From Terrimonas ginsenosidimutans (lineage in GTDB: Bacteria > Bacteroidota > Bacteroidia > Chitinophagales > Chitinophagaceae), in contig NZ_JAKLTR010000007.1 in NCBI RefSeq assembly GCF_022012415.1, positions 186,001 to 250,000 of the forward strand: a stretch of DNA of 64,000 bases, written 5' to 3'. Shown in pieces: positions 34,198 through 43,080 of the stretch. Positions within the stretch are counted from its first letter, which is position 1; each line of letters starts with the position of its first letter. Under the pieces are notes generated by a model. The model did not search any database. It saw only the letters and a list, made by a program, of their open reading frames with translations, and had not been told where the DNA came from. Position numbers and translations under genes: made by a program.

Positions 34198-35082
34198 ATG
34201 GCACATGATAAGGAAAGCTTCGGGGCAAACTCTATTTATTCCAAGCATATTCGTGCGGGCAAAAGACGTTCGTACTTCTTTGATGTTAAGGCGACACGCA
34301 GTAATGACTACTACCTTACTATCACGGAAAGTCGAAAGCGATTCAACGATGATGGGTATGATAGACATAAGATTTTTGTATACAAAGAAGACTTTAATAA
34401 GTTTCTAAAGTCTTTAGAGGATACCATTAATTATGTAAAGACTGAATTAATGCCCGATTTTGACTTTGATTCATTTTCCCACGATTATACCGATGATGAT
34501 TCAGAGCCAATGGTCGGTGTTATACGTTTGAGCTTTATTCCTGAATCGGACATTGAAATCTATATTCCGCAAAAAGAGGTATCGGTGTTAGACGGCGAGC
34601 GGATAACAAACGCATGTGGAGATTTTATGGAGGCGCTCGGCTTTGAGGTAAAAACGGAGGACGAGCCAATATATAGGTCTTTTTGGAAAAAGATATTATT
34701 TGTGTTTAAAAAGGAAGTGTCGCCGGAAGAATTTGAGAAGCTTTTCAGAAAGGGCAAAAGCGCACTTGAGTTAAAACATGTGGATTTACCAAGCGCAGAG
34801 CAGACAGAAAAGCTTGCTACCGCAGCTCAGAAGATTGTCGACTCACTTGATAGCTTTGAGGAAGGAGTAGTGCGGCTGGGGACATTGATTGTTTTAAAGA
34901 AGAACGTAAATGGCAAGTCGAAGATCGTAATTCAACAGATTAATCATGATATGGCGAAAATTCTCGATGATAAACCTCAATTAATGAAAAGTCTTCAAAC
35001 TCTGTATGAATTGCTCACCGGGGACGTGATTGGTGAAAAGGAGGCCGATAATACGACATCTTCGACCGCCGTAATAGAATAG
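34198..35082 (+). CDS. PUR/DUF3276 nucleic-acid-binding domain fused to an unknown C-terminal module
   Basis: A 294-residue cytoplasmic protein. Residues about 13-90 are a clear DUF3276 domain (IYSKHIRAGKRRSYFFDVKA, TITESRKRFNDDGY, HKIFVYKEDFNKF), the bacterial relative of Pur-alpha that binds single-stranded DNA and RNA. Stand-alone DUF3276 proteins are about 110-130 residues. Here an acidic linker (DYTDDDSEP) leads to about 190 extra residues: a beta-alpha region (GVIRLSFIPESDIEIYIP, FMEALGFEVKTEDEP), an aromatic-basic segment (RSFWKKILFVFKK) and a helical end (PSAEQTEKLATAAQKI, RLGTLIVLKK). That C-terminal layout recalls modules found in bacterial conflict and signalling proteins, but I cannot name it. 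The gene is AT-rich and lies in the islet bounded by two broken genes. Confidence 0.75.
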   Translation: MAHDKESFGANSIYSKHIRAGKRRSYFFDVKATRSNDYYLTITESRKRFNDDGYDRHKIFVYKEDFNKFLKSLEDTINYVKTELMPDFDFDSFSHDYTDDDSEPMVGVIRLSFIPESDIEIYIPQKEVSVLDGERITNACGDFMEALGFEVKTEDEPIYRSFWKKILFVFKKEVSPEEFEKLFRKGKSALELKHVDLPSAEQTEKLATAAQKIVDSLDSFEEGVVRLGTLIVLKKNVNGKSKIVIQQINHDMAKILDDKPQLMKSLQTLYELLTGDVIGEKEADNTTSSTAVIE

Positions 35083-35135
35083 ATTTCAAAGGGTACGGGA
35101 AAAAAGATCGTTTTGGTTAGTGAAAGAGGGGAGAT

Positions 35136-35558
35136 TCAAAGACGGTGGCAAGCTTTTTTCTCCCAGTTGACCAGGTACTGGTTGATGTCCTGGTATAGAT
35201 CGATCTTTCCCCGCTGCGCCAATTGTAATATGCCAACGGCGTTCAACGACTTACTGATCGATCCGGGTTCAAAAAGGGTATTGGTAGTTACTTTCAGGTT
35301 TTCTTTTTTGTCGGCATAACCATACCCTTTGGCCCACACGATCTGGTAATTGTCTATCACAGCGACGCTTACTCCCGCCACATTGTAATGCTTCATCCTT
35401 TCGGCAAGGGTATACGGTTTACCGTCGATGACCATTTCTCCCGAAAGATTGGCTTCCACCCGTGCGATCTGTTCGTTTACGGCTTTGGAATATTGCGGCT
35501 GGGCGGCGACTGTTGCAAGCCAATGGCAGAAAAGGGCCGCTAAAATGATTTTTTTCAT
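35136..35558 (-). pseudogene. N-terminal remnant of an exported serine hydrolase (class C beta-lactamase/PBP-like)
   Basis: The surviving 140 residues have a signal peptide (MKKIILAALFCHWLATVAAQ; start 35558 rather than 35567), the family's beginning (VAGVSVAVIDNYQIVWAKGY) and the catalytic SxxK motif (GSISKSLNAVGIL). After INQYLVNWE, at about 35160, the expected sequence breaks off into KKACHRL and a stop. The YxN and HxG motifs and about 250 or more residues are missing. Truncated products could not be active. It is divergent from the winged-helix regulator at 35681, across the phased TGTAAA repeats, so it was probably that regulator's neighbour and target before the islet replaced its 3' part. 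Confidence 0.82.
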
Positions 35559-35603
35559 ACAGGACAAACCTATCCGTTTTGCGGTCCGTTGAGCCGGAAA
35601 GAG

Positions 35604-35675
35604 TGTAAATAGGTTGTAAAACAGTGTAAATGCTGTGTAAAATCAGTTTACATTAGTGTTTCAGGTTTAGCTTTG
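35604..35675 (+). promoter_or_regulatory. Four helically phased TGTAAA repeats plus promoter box
   Basis: TGTAAA starts at 35604, 35615, 35625 and 35636, spacings of 11, 10 and 11 bases, one helical turn each, all on the same face. An inverted copy TTTACA lies at 35647-35652. TAGCTTTG at 35668-35675 is a perfect TAnnTTTG -7 box, 5 bases before the ATG of the winged-helix regulator, so that mRNA may be nearly leaderless. The site lies between divergent genes and is a likely operator for the adjacent OmpR-type winged-helix protein. Confidence 0.7.
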
Positions 35676-35680
35676 CCATT

Positions 35681-36577
35681 ATGAAGCAATATTCCTTATT
35701 CGCTGCCCTTTCAGTATCCATGATAGTATTTGTCATGGCCTTTGTAAAAAAGGAAAATGAGCATCCGGACAAGCACCTGGAGGTTGTGCTTCGTACTATC
35801 GGGCACGAGGTTCTGCTTCATTCCAAAGATTCCACGTCCAGGGTATTGCCTGTTAAGACCGTCAATGAAAATACCTTCCGGATCTCCTTTGAGCATAGTT
35901 TTGGATTTACCCCTGATACTTTAATGAAGGTGGTGCATCAGCAACTGGCAAAAACGGACAGGCTGGATAATTATACGGTGAGTGTAAATGAGTGCGATCA
36001 AAACCAGACCGTTTTTTCCTATGAAGTAAACACGGCGAGCGGCGATCTGAGACCCTGCCGGGGACGCAAACTGAAAACGGGCTGCTATGTGATTGACATT
36101 TCATTCCCCGCAAAAAGATCATTTAACTACGCCTGGCTTCTGCTTGCATTGATCCCGGTAGCTTTTGCAGCGCTTTATTTTGCCCGCAGAGGGAGCCGTC
36201 TTTCAGCAGCCCGGGAACTTATAGAGAAAAAGGACGACGCATCCCAGCCAGGCAACATAGAGCCCGATCCGGTCGACGCTGATCATCAAAAGATCGGAAA
36301 TTTCTTATTCTTCGAATCAAAGGGGATGCTTAGCCTTAGCGGCGAAACCATTGAGCTTTCCATTAAAGAAGCGAAAGCACTAAGTATACTTGCATTGAAC
36401 CGGAACCAGGTAGTTGGAAGGGACCTGCTGATGAAAGAGATCTGGGAGGACGACGGTATTTTTGTGGTCACGCGCAATGTAGACGTTTTAATATCCAAAC
36501 TCCGGAAGAGATTAAGCGCTGACCCGTCTGTTAAGATTGTAAATGTACATGGTAAAGGATACAGAATGATTGCGTGA
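35681..36577 (+). CDS. Membrane-bound winged-helix (OmpR-type DNA-binding) regulator
   Basis: A 298-residue one-component regulator. An N-terminal hydrophobic segment (residues 5-23), a periplasmic sensory region of about 120 residues and a second membrane helix (about 150-170, YAWLLLALIPVAFAALYF) precede a cytoplasmic OmpR/PhoB-like winged helix (about 200-298; LSIKEAKALSILALNRNQVV, LLMKEIWEDDGIFVVTRNVD, SKLRKRLSADPSVKI). This ToxR-like layout, signal sensed outside and DNA bound from the membrane, is common in Bacteroidota next to serine hydrolases or peptidases. Four phased direct repeats in its promoter region suit an OmpR-type wing that binds tandem sites. No receiver domain is present. 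Confidence 0.88.
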   Translation: MKQYSLFAALSVSMIVFVMAFVKKENEHPDKHLEVVLRTIGHEVLLHSKDSTSRVLPVKTVNENTFRISFEHSFGFTPDTLMKVVHQQLAKTDRLDNYTVSVNECDQNQTVFSYEVNTASGDLRPCRGRKLKTGCYVIDISFPAKRSFNYAWLLLALIPVAFAALYFARRGSRLSAARELIEKKDDASQPGNIEPDPVDADHQKIGNFLFFESKGMLSLSGETIELSIKEAKALSILALNRNQVVGRDLLMKEIWEDDGIFVVTRNVDVLISKLRKRLSADPSVKIVNVHGKGYRMIA

Positions 36578-36860
36578 GCTGTGTGGCGATCAACTTATAA
36601 AAGTATTAAAGCTCTTAGAATCTGAATTTCAAATAAAGCTGACCTGTTAAATAAGATCAGGGATTTTACCACATTCACCTCCAAAGGAGATAAGAATTTC
36701 TTTCATTTTTCGATGAACGCCGTTAAGAGCTTTGGCGCATACGCCTGCTTTATTCCGGTTATTCAAGCTGTCGGTTTCTTGTCTCATTGAAAGAGCGCGC
36801 CGTTAAAATGCACAAACACCGGAAGAAAGCCCGATTTTTACAGCAATACTTGTTACTCAA

Positions 36861-38081
36861 ATGTTGTTCAGTTTTAACGAAAAGAGCGTCATCCTGCTTA
36901 TGTTCTTTGTACATGCATTGGTGTTTGCCTGCTTATTGTTGGTCAAGGGCATCCGCTATTCCAGTGCTTCCGACCGATGGCTAAGCTTCTTCATGTTCCT
37001 GTGTGCGCTTTACATTGCTCCGTTCATGCTTGGATATGCCGGATGGTATTCGCAGGAAAATTACAGGCATCTGCTGTTTTATATGCCCTTTCAGCAGCTG
37101 TTCCTGATTCCGCCCGTCCTCTTTTTTTATATGCGGAGTTTGCTGGATAAGTCTTTCACCATCAAAAAACGGCACCTTCTTCATTTCCTCCCTGCTGTTT
37201 TATATGATTTATACTCGTTGCTGATTTTTATATGCGATGAACTGGTGATTGGTCATTCTTATTTTTATGAGGATGGAAGGGACAAGGATTTTGCAGCCTG
37301 GTATCAGGTCGCGGGTTTCGCGTCTATGTTTGTCTACTTATTCGCCAGCTTTGTGATTTACAGAAGATACAGGCATTATGTATTTGCTTCGCTGAGTTTT
37401 GCGGAGGCAGTTGCGTATAAATGGGCAGAACGGTTCATTGCCGCATTACTGGTGCTGTTGAGTCTGCGGCTTGCATTCTTTATCATTAATCCGGAATGGG
37501 GCGAGTTTGGCCGGAAATTCTGGTACTATGTCTGTTTCTCTGTCTCGTTTTATTATATATCCATTCATGGTCTTGTAAATTCTGTGAGGCAGGGGGTGCC
37601 CTTGCATATTTTTTCAAGGGCAAGCGGTTCCATGTTGCAGGGGGTGTTGCCGGGGATCAAGACAGAACCGGAAGTGAACAATTCCGATACTGCCGCAGTG
37701 ATCCCTGACAAAGTATTGGATATCGATCCGGAAGAACTGGCCTTATGGAAGGAGCGGATCAACCGGGTAATGAATGAGGCAAAGCTGTTTGAAAACCCAG
37801 TGCTGACGATCGCCGATCTTGCTGAAAAACTAGCCATACACCCGAAAAAAGCCTCGCAATGGGTCAACCTGGGCTTTGGAATGAACTATAATGACTTCGT
37901 AAATTCCTACCGCGTCAGATCGGTTTTGGAAAAAATGGAAAGGGGAGAAGCCGACCTCCAGACGATCATCGGGCTGGCCTTTGATGCAGGATTCAATTCC
38001 AAATCCACCTTCAACCGCGTTTTTAAAAAGAGCACCGGCCTGACTCCGCGCGAATACATGGCCAAACTTCAACAAAAATAG
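36861..38081 (+). CDS. AraC-family regulator with an N-terminal membrane domain
   Basis: A 406-residue protein. The first ~240 residues contain about seven membrane helices (for example VILLMFFVHALVFACLLL, WLSFFMFLCALYIAPFML, FASMFVYLFASFVIYRRY). The C-terminal AraC domain (about 310-405) reads LTIADLAEKLAIHPKKASQW, TIIGLAFDAGFNSKSTFNRV and FKKSTGLTPREYMAKL. It probably senses a membrane or extracellular signal. It lies 66 bases before an exported serine hydrolase gene in the same direction. The ATG at 36861 gives an N-terminus right before the first helix. The 283 bases before it hold no gene. Confidence 0.9.
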   Translation: MLFSFNEKSVILLMFFVHALVFACLLLVKGIRYSSASDRWLSFFMFLCALYIAPFMLGYAGWYSQENYRHLLFYMPFQQLFLIPPVLFFYMRSLLDKSFTIKKRHLLHFLPAVLYDLYSLLIFICDELVIGHSYFYEDGRDKDFAAWYQVAGFASMFVYLFASFVIYRRYRHYVFASLSFAEAVAYKWAERFIAALLVLLSLRLAFFIINPEWGEFGRKFWYYVCFSVSFYYISIHGLVNSVRQGVPLHIFSRASGSMLQGVLPGIKTEPEVNNSDTAAVIPDKVLDIDPEELALWKERINRVMNEAKLFENPVLTIADLAEKLAIHPKKASQWVNLGFGMNYNDFVNSYRVRSVLEKMERGEADLQTIIGLAFDAGFNSKSTFNRVFKKSTGLTPREYMAKLQQK

Positions 38082-38147
38082 GTGCCAGATCCGGATGTGA
38101 GACTGTTCACTGTTTCAATCCCGCGATTTTAGCAAAAAATCTTCAGC

Positions 38148-39815
38148 ATGAAACTTTGTTACAGGCCAGCGTTTATCTTCTTCTGTGTTTTGTATTCGAT
38201 CCTCTCCCAATCCGCTAGAGCGCAGTCAATACTTTCTTTATCCCTCCTAAAACAATTGGATAGCGTAGCACTACAGGATGTGCCTCCCAATGCACCGGGA
38301 ATCGCCACTGCCATCATCCTTGATGGCGAAGTGGTGTATAAAAAATACGGAGGCTTTGCCAGTTTTACCGATAGCAGCCTGATCGGCCCGGGTTCCAGGT
38401 TCAATATTGCATCGAACGGAAAACAATTTACCGCTCTTGCCGTATTGTTGCTGGAATCGCAGAAAAAGATGAATCTCAGGGATGATATCAGAAAATTCCT
38501 GCCGGGCTTTCTGTCTTCTGTAAAGTCGAAAATAACTGTTGCAGACCTGCTCAATCATACCAGCGGCATCCGCGATGTATACGATCTCTGGTCATTGCAA
38601 GGCGTAACCTGGTGGAAGCAATCTTTCCGGAATACAGATGCACTTGATCTGCTGATGCGGCAGCAGGATCTGAACTTTAAACCCGGCTCGAAATATCTCT
38701 ACAGTAACAGCAATTATATCCTGCTGGCCATGATCGTCGAAAAAGCATCAGGCCGGTCATTCGTTGAGTTTACGGATCAGCTGTTCCGTGACCTGCATAT
38801 GCCAAACACTTCTTTTGAAAATGATCACCGCTATATCCGCGGACCTGTGGCACGGGCCTATTTCAATTTCAACGAATGGACTACCTATGATTGGAAATGG
38901 GATGTGTGCGGTGATGGCAACCTGTTCTCTACGCTGGAAGACCAGCTACAGTGGGAAAAACTGCTGCAGGGGAAGGGGACTTCTTCAATCAGCAAGCGCA
39001 TTCTGATAAAAAGCCAGCAAAGTATCCGGGGTAGCCAGTGGACAAATTATGGTTTTGGTCTTGAAGCGGGAAAATATAAAGGCTTGTCTTACCTGTTTCA
39101 TGAAGGTGCTACGGGCGCGTGGAAGGCGACGGTCCTGCGTTTTCCTTCTGCAAAACTATCAATGATCACCATGACGAATACCGGAAAGTCCATCCCTTCT
39201 ATGCAAACCCGTCAGATGGCAGACCTCATGCTCGGCCTGAACAATAAGCCGGGCGCATTTGCGGTACGACCCGTGCAGGCCGGGCCCTACGTTGCGGAAG
39301 AAGAGATCACAGGTGTTTATCTTACTCCTGAAAACTTTTCCTTCCTGCTGGAAAAGCAAAATGGAAAATTATTCCTGAAACGGATCGGACGAAATGATAT
39401 TGAGCTGGAACGCGAGCAGGATAATATCTTTCATCAGCGCAAAGACACAGCCTTTAAGCAGGAGTTTACAAGAAGCGATGATGGAGAATTGCAGCTCACG
39501 GCCTATTACACAACGCACGCGCCTTACACTTTGCGAAAGGTCACTGCGAACTGGAGCGGGTTTGATCCTGCGTGTTTGAATGGCGAATATCTGAATGATG
39601 AGACAGATACAAAGATGAGTATAGGCTATACAGCAGATAAAAATTATTCTGTTAAGATCGGCCGTGCTGATAGCACTACAGGGTTGCTGATCACACCCGT
39701 CATGATGCTGGTGAATAATTATGTGATCAGGTTTAACTGCAAGAATGGTATTTCTTCATCTGTCAGCCTTGATGGTGACAGGATAAAGAATGTGGTCTTT
39801 ACCAAAGTGAAATAG
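38148..39815 (+). CDS. Exported serine hydrolase (class C beta-lactamase/PBP4-like family)
   Basis: A 555-residue protein with a signal peptide (ends about residue 26, SQSARAQS). The beta-lactamase-like domain has the catalytic tetrad motif SNGK (Ser89, Lys92), the YSN motif in KYLYSNSNYIL (about 185) and a degenerate third motif in HEGATGAWKATV. A C-terminal beta-barrel/lipocalin-like region (about 385-555; GVYLTPENFSFLLEKQNG, NGEYLNDETDTKM) is typical of D-aminopeptidase or peptidase-like members. It is probably a peptidase or esterase rather than an antibiotic-degrading enzyme. It is intact, unlike the remnant at 35136, and probably controlled by the AraC regulator just upstream. Confidence 0.88.
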   Translation: MKLCYRPAFIFFCVLYSILSQSARAQSILSLSLLKQLDSVALQDVPPNAPGIATAIILDGEVVYKKYGGFASFTDSSLIGPGSRFNIASNGKQFTALAVLLLESQKKMNLRDDIRKFLPGFLSSVKSKITVADLLNHTSGIRDVYDLWSLQGVTWWKQSFRNTDALDLLMRQQDLNFKPGSKYLYSNSNYILLAMIVEKASGRSFVEFTDQLFRDLHMPNTSFENDHRYIRGPVARAYFNFNEWTTYDWKWDVCGDGNLFSTLEDQLQWEKLLQGKGTSSISKRILIKSQQSIRGSQWTNYGFGLEAGKYKGLSYLFHEGATGAWKATVLRFPSAKLSMITMTNTGKSIPSMQTRQMADLMLGLNNKPGAFAVRPVQAGPYVAEEEITGVYLTPENFSFLLEKQNGKLFLKRIGRNDIELEREQDNIFHQRKDTAFKQEFTRSDDGELQLTAYYTTHAPYTLRKVTANWSGFDPACLNGEYLNDETDTKMSIGYTADKNYSVKIGRADSTTGLLITPVMMLVNNYVIRFNCKNGISSSVSLDGDRIKNVVFTKVK

Positions 39816-40227
39816 ACCGGGATGGGGTTTAAACTGGTGTCAATAGCTGTCATTGCCTGTGGTTTATCATTGCCCATCATCGGGCACCACGACAGGCTTG
39901 CGAGGATCGTACCCGATCTCCATGTTATGCAATTTGTTTTCAACTGAGGCAATACATGTCTATTGTCCATCACACTACATTTTCCTGTCCAAATGCCAGG
40001 TTGTGGATTTCGAAACCTTAGCCGCTTGGCGACATGAAAGCCCCACAGCGATAAAACTCGCAGGCGGATTGCTTCCCTGAAGCCAATTTTTACCCCGCCA
40101 TTAAAAGGTCCTGGCAATATAATCTTCTGATATAAATTATTAGTTTGAAATTTCCTAGTTTTAAAGACCAGATCAGGCGAGTCGTTTTCGACGAAAACTC
40201 CGACCTAAATCATAAATAAATCAAAGC
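39816..40227. other. Intergenic region before zwf with a coding relic on the minus strand
   Basis: No complete gene. A stop-bounded minus-strand stretch, 39867-39959, reads VENKLHNMEIGYDPRKPVVV and ends normally; it looks like the last 30 codons of a lost gene. Longer frames over the same bases look non-coding. The promoter of zwf must lie in the last 100 bases but was not placed. Confidence 0.4.
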
Positions 40228-41763
40228 ATGGCGCAGAAAAAAAACGAACTTCCGGTTGCAGTAACAATATTTGGAGCAAAGGGAGACCTTACCAGGCGGA
40301 AACTTATCCCGGCCCTTTATAATTTGTATATCGAAAATCACCTGCCACCTTTGTTTTCCATCTTCTGCATAGATTTTTTGGAAACAGAAAGTGCCGCGTT
40401 CAAAACAGATCTCCTGGAGGGCATCAATGAATTCAGCCGTAGCGGGCAGGCAGACCCTGTTAAATGGAAGGCCTTCTCTTCAAAGATCATTTACATGAAG
40501 GGAGATTTCCAGGAAACGACCACATTTCAGAACCTGAAAGAGAAGCTGGTCGACTTTGACAAGCAGAACAGCCAGCGAAGTATCCGGATCTTCTATCTCG
40601 CAACGGCCCCCCGGTTTATCGAGGTGATCGCAGACGGATTGTACCAGTATACCGCTTGTAATAAGGATAAGCAGGACCGGATCGTAATAGAAAAACCTTT
40701 TGGGACCGACCTTGATTCGGCAAAAAAACTCAATCTTTTCTTGCTGAAGAGATTTACTGAAAAACAACTTTACCGGATAGATCATTACCTGGGGAAGGAG
40801 ACGGTGCAAAACATTCTGGCGTTTCGTTTCGCGAATAACGTGTTTGAGCCTCTTTGGAATAATAAGTATATCGATCATGTTCAGATCAGCCTGGCGGAGC
40901 AGGTGGGAGTAGGCAAGCGGGGAGGCTATTATGACAGCAGCGGAGCACTCAGGGATATGATACAAAATCACTTGCTTCAATTATTATGCATTGTTGCAAT
41001 GGATTGCCCCGGGGCTTACAAAGCGGAGTTGATACGGGATGCCAAGACCAAAGTGCTGAAATATATCAGACCTTTCACCAGTAGAGATGTGTTCAAAAAT
41101 GTGATCCGTGCCCAGTATACCGAAGGCACCGTCAATAATCAACCTGTTCCCGGCTATCGTAAAGAAGCACAGGTACTGCCGGATTCATCCACTGAAACTT
41201 TTGTGACAGCAAAACTGTTTATCGACAATAAACGCTGGCGCGGAGTTCCGTTCTTTATTGCAACAGGAAAAGCTTTGCCCCGGCAGGTATCGGTCATTGT
41301 GATACAGTTCAAGAATTCACCCAATAAAATATTCAAGGACGATACGGTGCCAAACCGGTTAGTGATCAGCATACAGCCGGAACTTGAGATAAGCCTTCTG
41401 TTTGAAAATAAGGTACCCGGTCTGGAAATGAAATTGCAGCCGGTTGATATGGATTTCATGTACAAAGACGCCTATACAGGATCTCTTCCCGAGGCATATG
41501 AGGCGCTACTGCTGGACGTCCTCGAAGGCGACCCGACTTTATTTATGAGAGCCGACCAGGTAGAAGCCGCCTGGAAAGTGGTGATGCCCATCCTTGATGC
41601 GTGGAAGAAGAACCCATCGAAGAAGTTGCTGTTTTACCCGGCAGGCACCTGGGGACCCGAGGCTGCGTTAAAATTGATCCGGCCTCATGCAAAAAAATGG
41701 TTCCAGTTGCCGAGGATTGAAAGGCTGGTCAGGATGGAAAGTGCTGCCGTTCAAGAAAAGTAA
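40228..41763 (+). CDS. zwf: Glucose-6-phosphate 1-dehydrogenase
   Basis: The enzyme oxidises glucose 6-phosphate to 6-phosphogluconolactone with NADP or NAD, the first step of the oxidative pentose phosphate route, in the cytoplasm. At 511 residues it has the full length. The dinucleotide loop is IFGAKGDLTRRKL (about 12-24), the phosphate-binding EKPFGTDLDSAK lies near 155 and the active-site signature RIDHYLGKE at about 183-191 is complete. The C-terminal part contains the usual DAYEALLLDVLEGDPTLFMR. In many Bacteroidota zwf lies with gnd and pgl; here it is alone, flanked by decayed genes, so it could be a second isoenzyme or have been relocated. Confidence 0.96.
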   Translation: MAQKKNELPVAVTIFGAKGDLTRRKLIPALYNLYIENHLPPLFSIFCIDFLETESAAFKTDLLEGINEFSRSGQADPVKWKAFSSKIIYMKGDFQETTTFQNLKEKLVDFDKQNSQRSIRIFYLATAPRFIEVIADGLYQYTACNKDKQDRIVIEKPFGTDLDSAKKLNLFLLKRFTEKQLYRIDHYLGKETVQNILAFRFANNVFEPLWNNKYIDHVQISLAEQVGVGKRGGYYDSSGALRDMIQNHLLQLLCIVAMDCPGAYKAELIRDAKTKVLKYIRPFTSRDVFKNVIRAQYTEGTVNNQPVPGYRKEAQVLPDSSTETFVTAKLFIDNKRWRGVPFFIATGKALPRQVSVIVIQFKNSPNKIFKDDTVPNRLVISIQPELEISLLFENKVPGLEMKLQPVDMDFMYKDAYTGSLPEAYEALLLDVLEGDPTLFMRADQVEAAWKVVMPILDAWKKNPSKKLLFYPAGTWGPEAALKLIRPHAKKWFQLPRIERLVRMESAAVQEK

Positions 41764-41835
41764 CGGGTGGGTCTGAGACGGAATGAGCCGTGCAGAAAAA
41801 CGAAGATGGAATAACAACTTGGTAAGCAGCTTGGA

Positions 41836-42270
41836 TTAAAGGATCGCGTCACTCAAAATCGGAAAGAGCCTGGTCGAACGTATAATAAGCACCAGTGAAG
41901 ATTCGTTGGCCGGCCTCAGTTCATTGTTGATGCTCGCCTGGATCTGGACCTGCGTTCTGACGACATTCCATATTCTTACTTGATCAATTGACCCTGTATA
42001 AAACTGTGTATTGTATTGAAGCGATCCGATTGTGATCCTCGGCGGGGCAGATCTGACGGCGGTGGAGGCTGTAGCAAAAGTTCCCTGGTCGGTCCCGTTG
42101 ATATACATTCAGACTTCGCCGGTTGACTGCTTCCATGAAACAGCAACATGGACCCAGTTTCGTGTATTCACATCTGCAGTGGAGATAGCCGTCCGGTCGC
42201 TTACTGTACCGATAGAACAGCGAATGACATTAGATGATCACAAAGAATCGGGCTACCATAAATTGTGCTG
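41836..42270 (-). pseudogene. Decayed LamG/concanavalin-A-like lectin domain gene
   Basis: On the minus strand two pieces of one LamG fold follow each other in the same frame with a TGA between them. Upstream: NTRNWVHVAVSWKQSTGEV; after the stop (about 42109): MYINGTDQGTF, ITIGSLQYNTQFYTGSIDQV and RIWNVVRTQVQIQ. This is the canonical 'W.hva.t.d..tg...lYvNG' to 'G.iDevriw' order. The reading frame ends in unrelated sequence (LFPILSDAIL) and has no start or signal, so both ends are lost. Such domains normally sit in large secreted proteins. Confidence 0.7.
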
Positions 42271-42333
42271 AATTGCTGTATGAAAAGCCTGGCTTGCCGC
42301 TATTTCTTTAAAACAGCCTAAAGCGTCAGTTTT

Positions 42334-43077
42334 TTACAACCACCCATATTGCTCTATCAGCTTATCTTTTTGCAAACGGGAAACGGGCAGCACATCGCCG
42401 GTGGTCATTGTCAGCAGGCTTTCATTCCGGTTAAAATGTTTTACTTCATTGAGGTTGATGATATACTGGCGATGGATACGAAGGAACTGCTGTTGCTCCA
42501 GCACGAACTGGATATCTTTCAACGTTTTTGAGATCAGGATCCTCCGTTTATCCGCCAGTACCAGGTCAGCATAATTACTTTTGGCTTCAACGAATACAAT
42601 GTCTTTGAGATCGATAAACGTCACACCGGTCTGACTGGGTATGGCGATCTTGGTAATATTGCCTTTTTTGAACTGTTGCTGCAGCACCTGTAGCTGATCT
42701 GCCTGGATATGGTGATGCTTTTCCACTTTGGCCACCACTTCCCTTAGCTCTTCGATGCTGACAGGCTTTACCAGATAATCCAGCGCATTGAATCTGAAAG
42801 CCTTTATGGCGAAATCATTGTAGGCGGTTACAAAGACTACCGCGAATTCAACAGGCATTAATTTCTCCAGCAGGTCGAACCCGTTTATGACGGGCATCTC
42901 AATATCCAGGAAAAGCAGGTCGGGTTGAAGCGATGGGATCTCCTGCAATGCTTTCTGAGGGCTGGTGAAGGCACCGACGATGTTCAGTTGCGGAAAGTGC
43001 TGTTCAATATTCAACCGCGTCAACCGCACACTGTCCGGCTCGTCGTCGAGAATGATCGTTCTGATAGTGTTGTTCAT
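42334..43077 (-). CDS. LytTR-family response regulator
   Basis: A 247-residue response regulator. The receiver domain has acidic residues Asp11/Asp12 and phosphoacceptor Asp58 (LLFLDIEMPVING), with Lys in LVKPVS (about 107). The C-terminal LytTR DNA-binding domain (about 150-247) includes DIVFVEAKSNYADLVL, LRIHRQYIINLNEVKHFNRN and LPVSRLQKDKL. It is preceded by the histidine kinase gene on the same strand with only 3 bases between, so they are a cognate pair. Targets are unknown. Confidence 0.95.
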   Translation of the reverse strand: MNNTIRTIILDDEPDSVRLTRLNIEQHFPQLNIVGAFTSPQKALQEIPSLQPDLLFLDIEMPVINGFDLLEKLMPVEFAVVFVTAYNDFAIKAFRFNALDYLVKPVSIEELREVVAKVEKHHHIQADQLQVLQQQFKKGNITKIAIPSQTGVTFIDLKDIVFVEAKSNYADLVLADKRRILISKTLKDIQFVLEQQQFLRIHRQYIINLNEVKHFNRNESLLTMTTGDVLPVSRLQKDKLIEQYGWL

Positions 43078-43080
43078 AGC

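Noticed and set aside
39719-40117. 132-codon minus-strand frame
   Set aside because: It overlaps the end of the serine hydrolase gene, and another frame in the same place (39867-39959) has better coding character as a relic.
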